Part shown: positions 5,094-6,171 of the stretch, in pieces
Layout: every line of letters begins with the position of its first letter
Numbering within the stretch: position 1 is the stretch's first letter
Origin: an uncultured Coriobacteriaceae bacterium
GTDB taxonomy: Bacteria; Actinomycetota; Coriobacteriia; Coriobacteriales; Eggerthellaceae
Length of the DNA: 6,171 nucleotides
NCBI GenBank assembly: GCA_902767025.1
Contig: CACXFZ010000063.1
Location: 1-6,171, forward strand
Direction of reading: 5' to 3'
Program-made: the position numbers and the translations under genes
The notes under the pieces: model-generated
Databases searched by the model: none
Seen by the model: the letters and a program-made list of their open reading frames with translations, nothing else
What the model was told of the DNA's origin: nothing

Positions 5094-6171
5094 TTAGTAT
5101 ACGTAGTCTTTGCCCACTACTACCAAGAAGTCGGCTTCAAACGCATAGGTGCCATCGTTGAGAAACACCCCTGCCCCGAGCGCATTGGCGATTTCTTGGG
5201 CCTTGGTCGCCTTGGAGGGATCATCGTAAATAACCACGGTGTAGGGATAGTCGAACGTATCGGCATTGCCTGAATCCACCACGTTGAAGCCCGCATCTTT
5301 GAGCGCGTCGGCAGCAGTGGTGGCAACACCGGCAACCCCCGCGCCATTGCGCACCGATATGCTGTCTACCCGCGAAACCGCAGCGGGCACTTCAACCGAA
5401 CTTCCCGATGCAGCTTGATCGCCCGAATTAGCGAACACCGTGCCTGTGGCGTCGTCGACGATGCTTTCCTCGCTGGGGGGCAAGCCGGCATCCACGCGCT
5501 TCATCATCTGAGTCCACGCCTCTTCATCGATGATTTCGTACCACAGGTCGTCCTCGTAAGACGACACGGTGGGCATGGTTCCGGTGTAGATGGCACTGCC
5601 TGCGTCGGAACCGCGGAACACTTGCGCCAGACGAATGCAATCCAAAAGCGAAAGGTCGGTGGTCACCGAACTGGCAAAGGACGACACCGTTGCCACCTGT
5701 GTCAACGGCCCACTTGCTAGCATCTTGTCGGCAATGGCCTGCAGCACGATGCGCTGGTTGGCAGTGCGGTAGCCATCACCACTACCATATTCCTCGAAGG
5801 GCGTGCGCGAACGACAGAACACCAGCGCCTGCGCACCATCGAGTGTTTGCAAGCCGGCGTCTAAGCTGCCTTCGGCTTCCCAGTCGTCGATGGGAATGGG
5901 CACGTTCACCTCGATGCCACCCAGCGTGTCAACCACCTTCGCCAGCCCGTCCATATCCACCAACACGTAGTGGGAAATGGGAACGCCGGCGATCTTAGAC
6001 ACCGCATCGATGGCCAAGTCCTTGCCACCAAAGGCAAACGCTGCATTGAGCTTCTGCGTGCCGTACTCGCCCAGATCGACCTGAGTATCGCGCGGCATCG
6101 ATATCAACGTGACATGCTTGGAGCCGGGGTCGATGCGCGCCAGAATGATCGTGTCGGTTCGATAGATACCG
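5094..6171 (-). CDS. LCP (LytR-CpsA-Psr) family wall-polymer transferase with LytR_C domain, 5'-truncated by window edge
   Basis: 358 residues are visible; the frame is open to the right edge, so the N-terminus (expected cytoplasmic tail and membrane anchor) lies outside. LCP proteins transfer glycopolymers such as teichoic acid, arabinogalactan or capsule from a lipid carrier to peptidoglycan, acting outside the membrane. Numbering from the first visible codon, LCP motifs are RTDT (4-7), SMPRDTQV (24-31), SHYVLVDMDGL (66-76), LGGIEVNV (83-90), LDGAQALVFCRSR (110-122) and GDGYRTANQR (131-140). These hold the conserved Asp/Arg residues that bind the pyrophosphate and metal. The usual arginine-glutamine of the last motif reads ANQ. 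After a Ser/Ala-rich linker (about 240-265), residues 268-356 are a LytR_C domain, recognised by ISVRNGAGVAGVA and LKDAGFNVV. The first start-like codon inside the window (TTG at 6107) falls inside the PRD motif strand and is not the start. The gene converges on rlmH; the stop TAA abuts the palindromic element. Confidence 0.95.
   Translation of the reverse strand, partial: GIYRTDTIILARIDPGSKHVTLISMPRDTQVDLGEYGTQKLNAAFAFGGKDLAIDAVSKIAGVPISHYVLVDMDGLAKVVDTLGGIEVNVPIPIDDWEAEGSLDAGLQTLDGAQALVFCRSRTPFEEYGSGDGYRTANQRIVLQAIADKMLASGPLTQVATVSSFASSVTTDLSLLDCIRLAQVFRGSDAGSAIYTGTMPTVSSYEDDLWYEIIDEEAWTQMMKRVDAGLPPSEESIVDDATGTVFANSGDQAASGSSVEVPAAVSRVDSISVRNGAGVAGVATTAADALKDAGFNVVDSGNADTFDYPYTVVIYDDPSKATKAQEIANALGAGVFLNDGTYAFEADFLVVVGKDYVY

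Noticed and set aside
6105..6107. TTG as the start of the LCP gene
   Set aside because: The frame continues upstream to the window edge and encodes the conserved RTDT motif and its following strand, so the gene is truncated by the window, not started there.

Overview
This 6171-bp, GC-rich, gene-dense window looks like chromosome of a high-GC Gram-positive bacterium. It most resembles Coriobacteriia/Eggerthellaceae. The clues are a CWB2-type cell-wall-binding protein, a zinc-ribbon membrane protein with a long Ser-rich stalk, an LCP-LytR_C protein, strong AGGAGG-type ribosome-binding sites and the codon usage. The taxonomic guess is inference; no rRNA or tRNA is present to confirm it.

Layout, left to right. 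(1) 7-1917, minus: a 636-aa protein with an N-terminal zinc ribbon, one transmembrane helix, a Ser-rich stalk and two unassigned extracytoplasmic regions. (2) 2055-3842, minus: a 595-aa secreted protein with a signal peptide, an acidic linker, three CWB2 cell-wall-binding repeats and a C-terminal C-type lectin-like domain. (3) 3843-4045: a divergent intergenic region holding three separate dyad symmetries. (4) 4046-4459, plus: a small divergent MoaE-like protein. (5) 4502-4951, plus: rlmH, the 23S rRNA pseudouridine-1915 N3-methyltransferase. (6) 4952-5093: a convergent intergenic region dominated by a 91-bp nested palindrome built from four copies of one 8-bp motif. (7) 5094 to the right edge, minus: an LCP-family protein with a LytR_C domain, cut off at its N-terminus by the window edge.

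Three of the five genes (zinc-ribbon/stalk protein, CWB2-lectin protein, LCP protein) belong to the cell envelope. LCP enzymes attach glycopolymers to peptidoglycan, and CWB2 repeats are known in clostridia to hold proteins on the wall through an anionic glycopolymer. The window may therefore carry both a polymer-attaching enzyme and a lectin displayed on such a polymer; that functional link is inference. The plus-strand pair (MoaE-like, rlmH) is a probable two-gene unit with a 42-bp gap and no obvious functional link.

The points most worth a second look are the C-type lectin domain on a bacterial wall-anchoring module, with an intact EPN/WND calcium-sugar signature but one canonical disulfide pair missing; the four-motif palindrome at 5002-5092, which can fold in two mutually exclusive ways; and the MoaE-like protein, which keeps one of the two active-site lysines. 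I see no mobile element genes, CRISPR array, tRNA, rRNA or reverse transcriptase.
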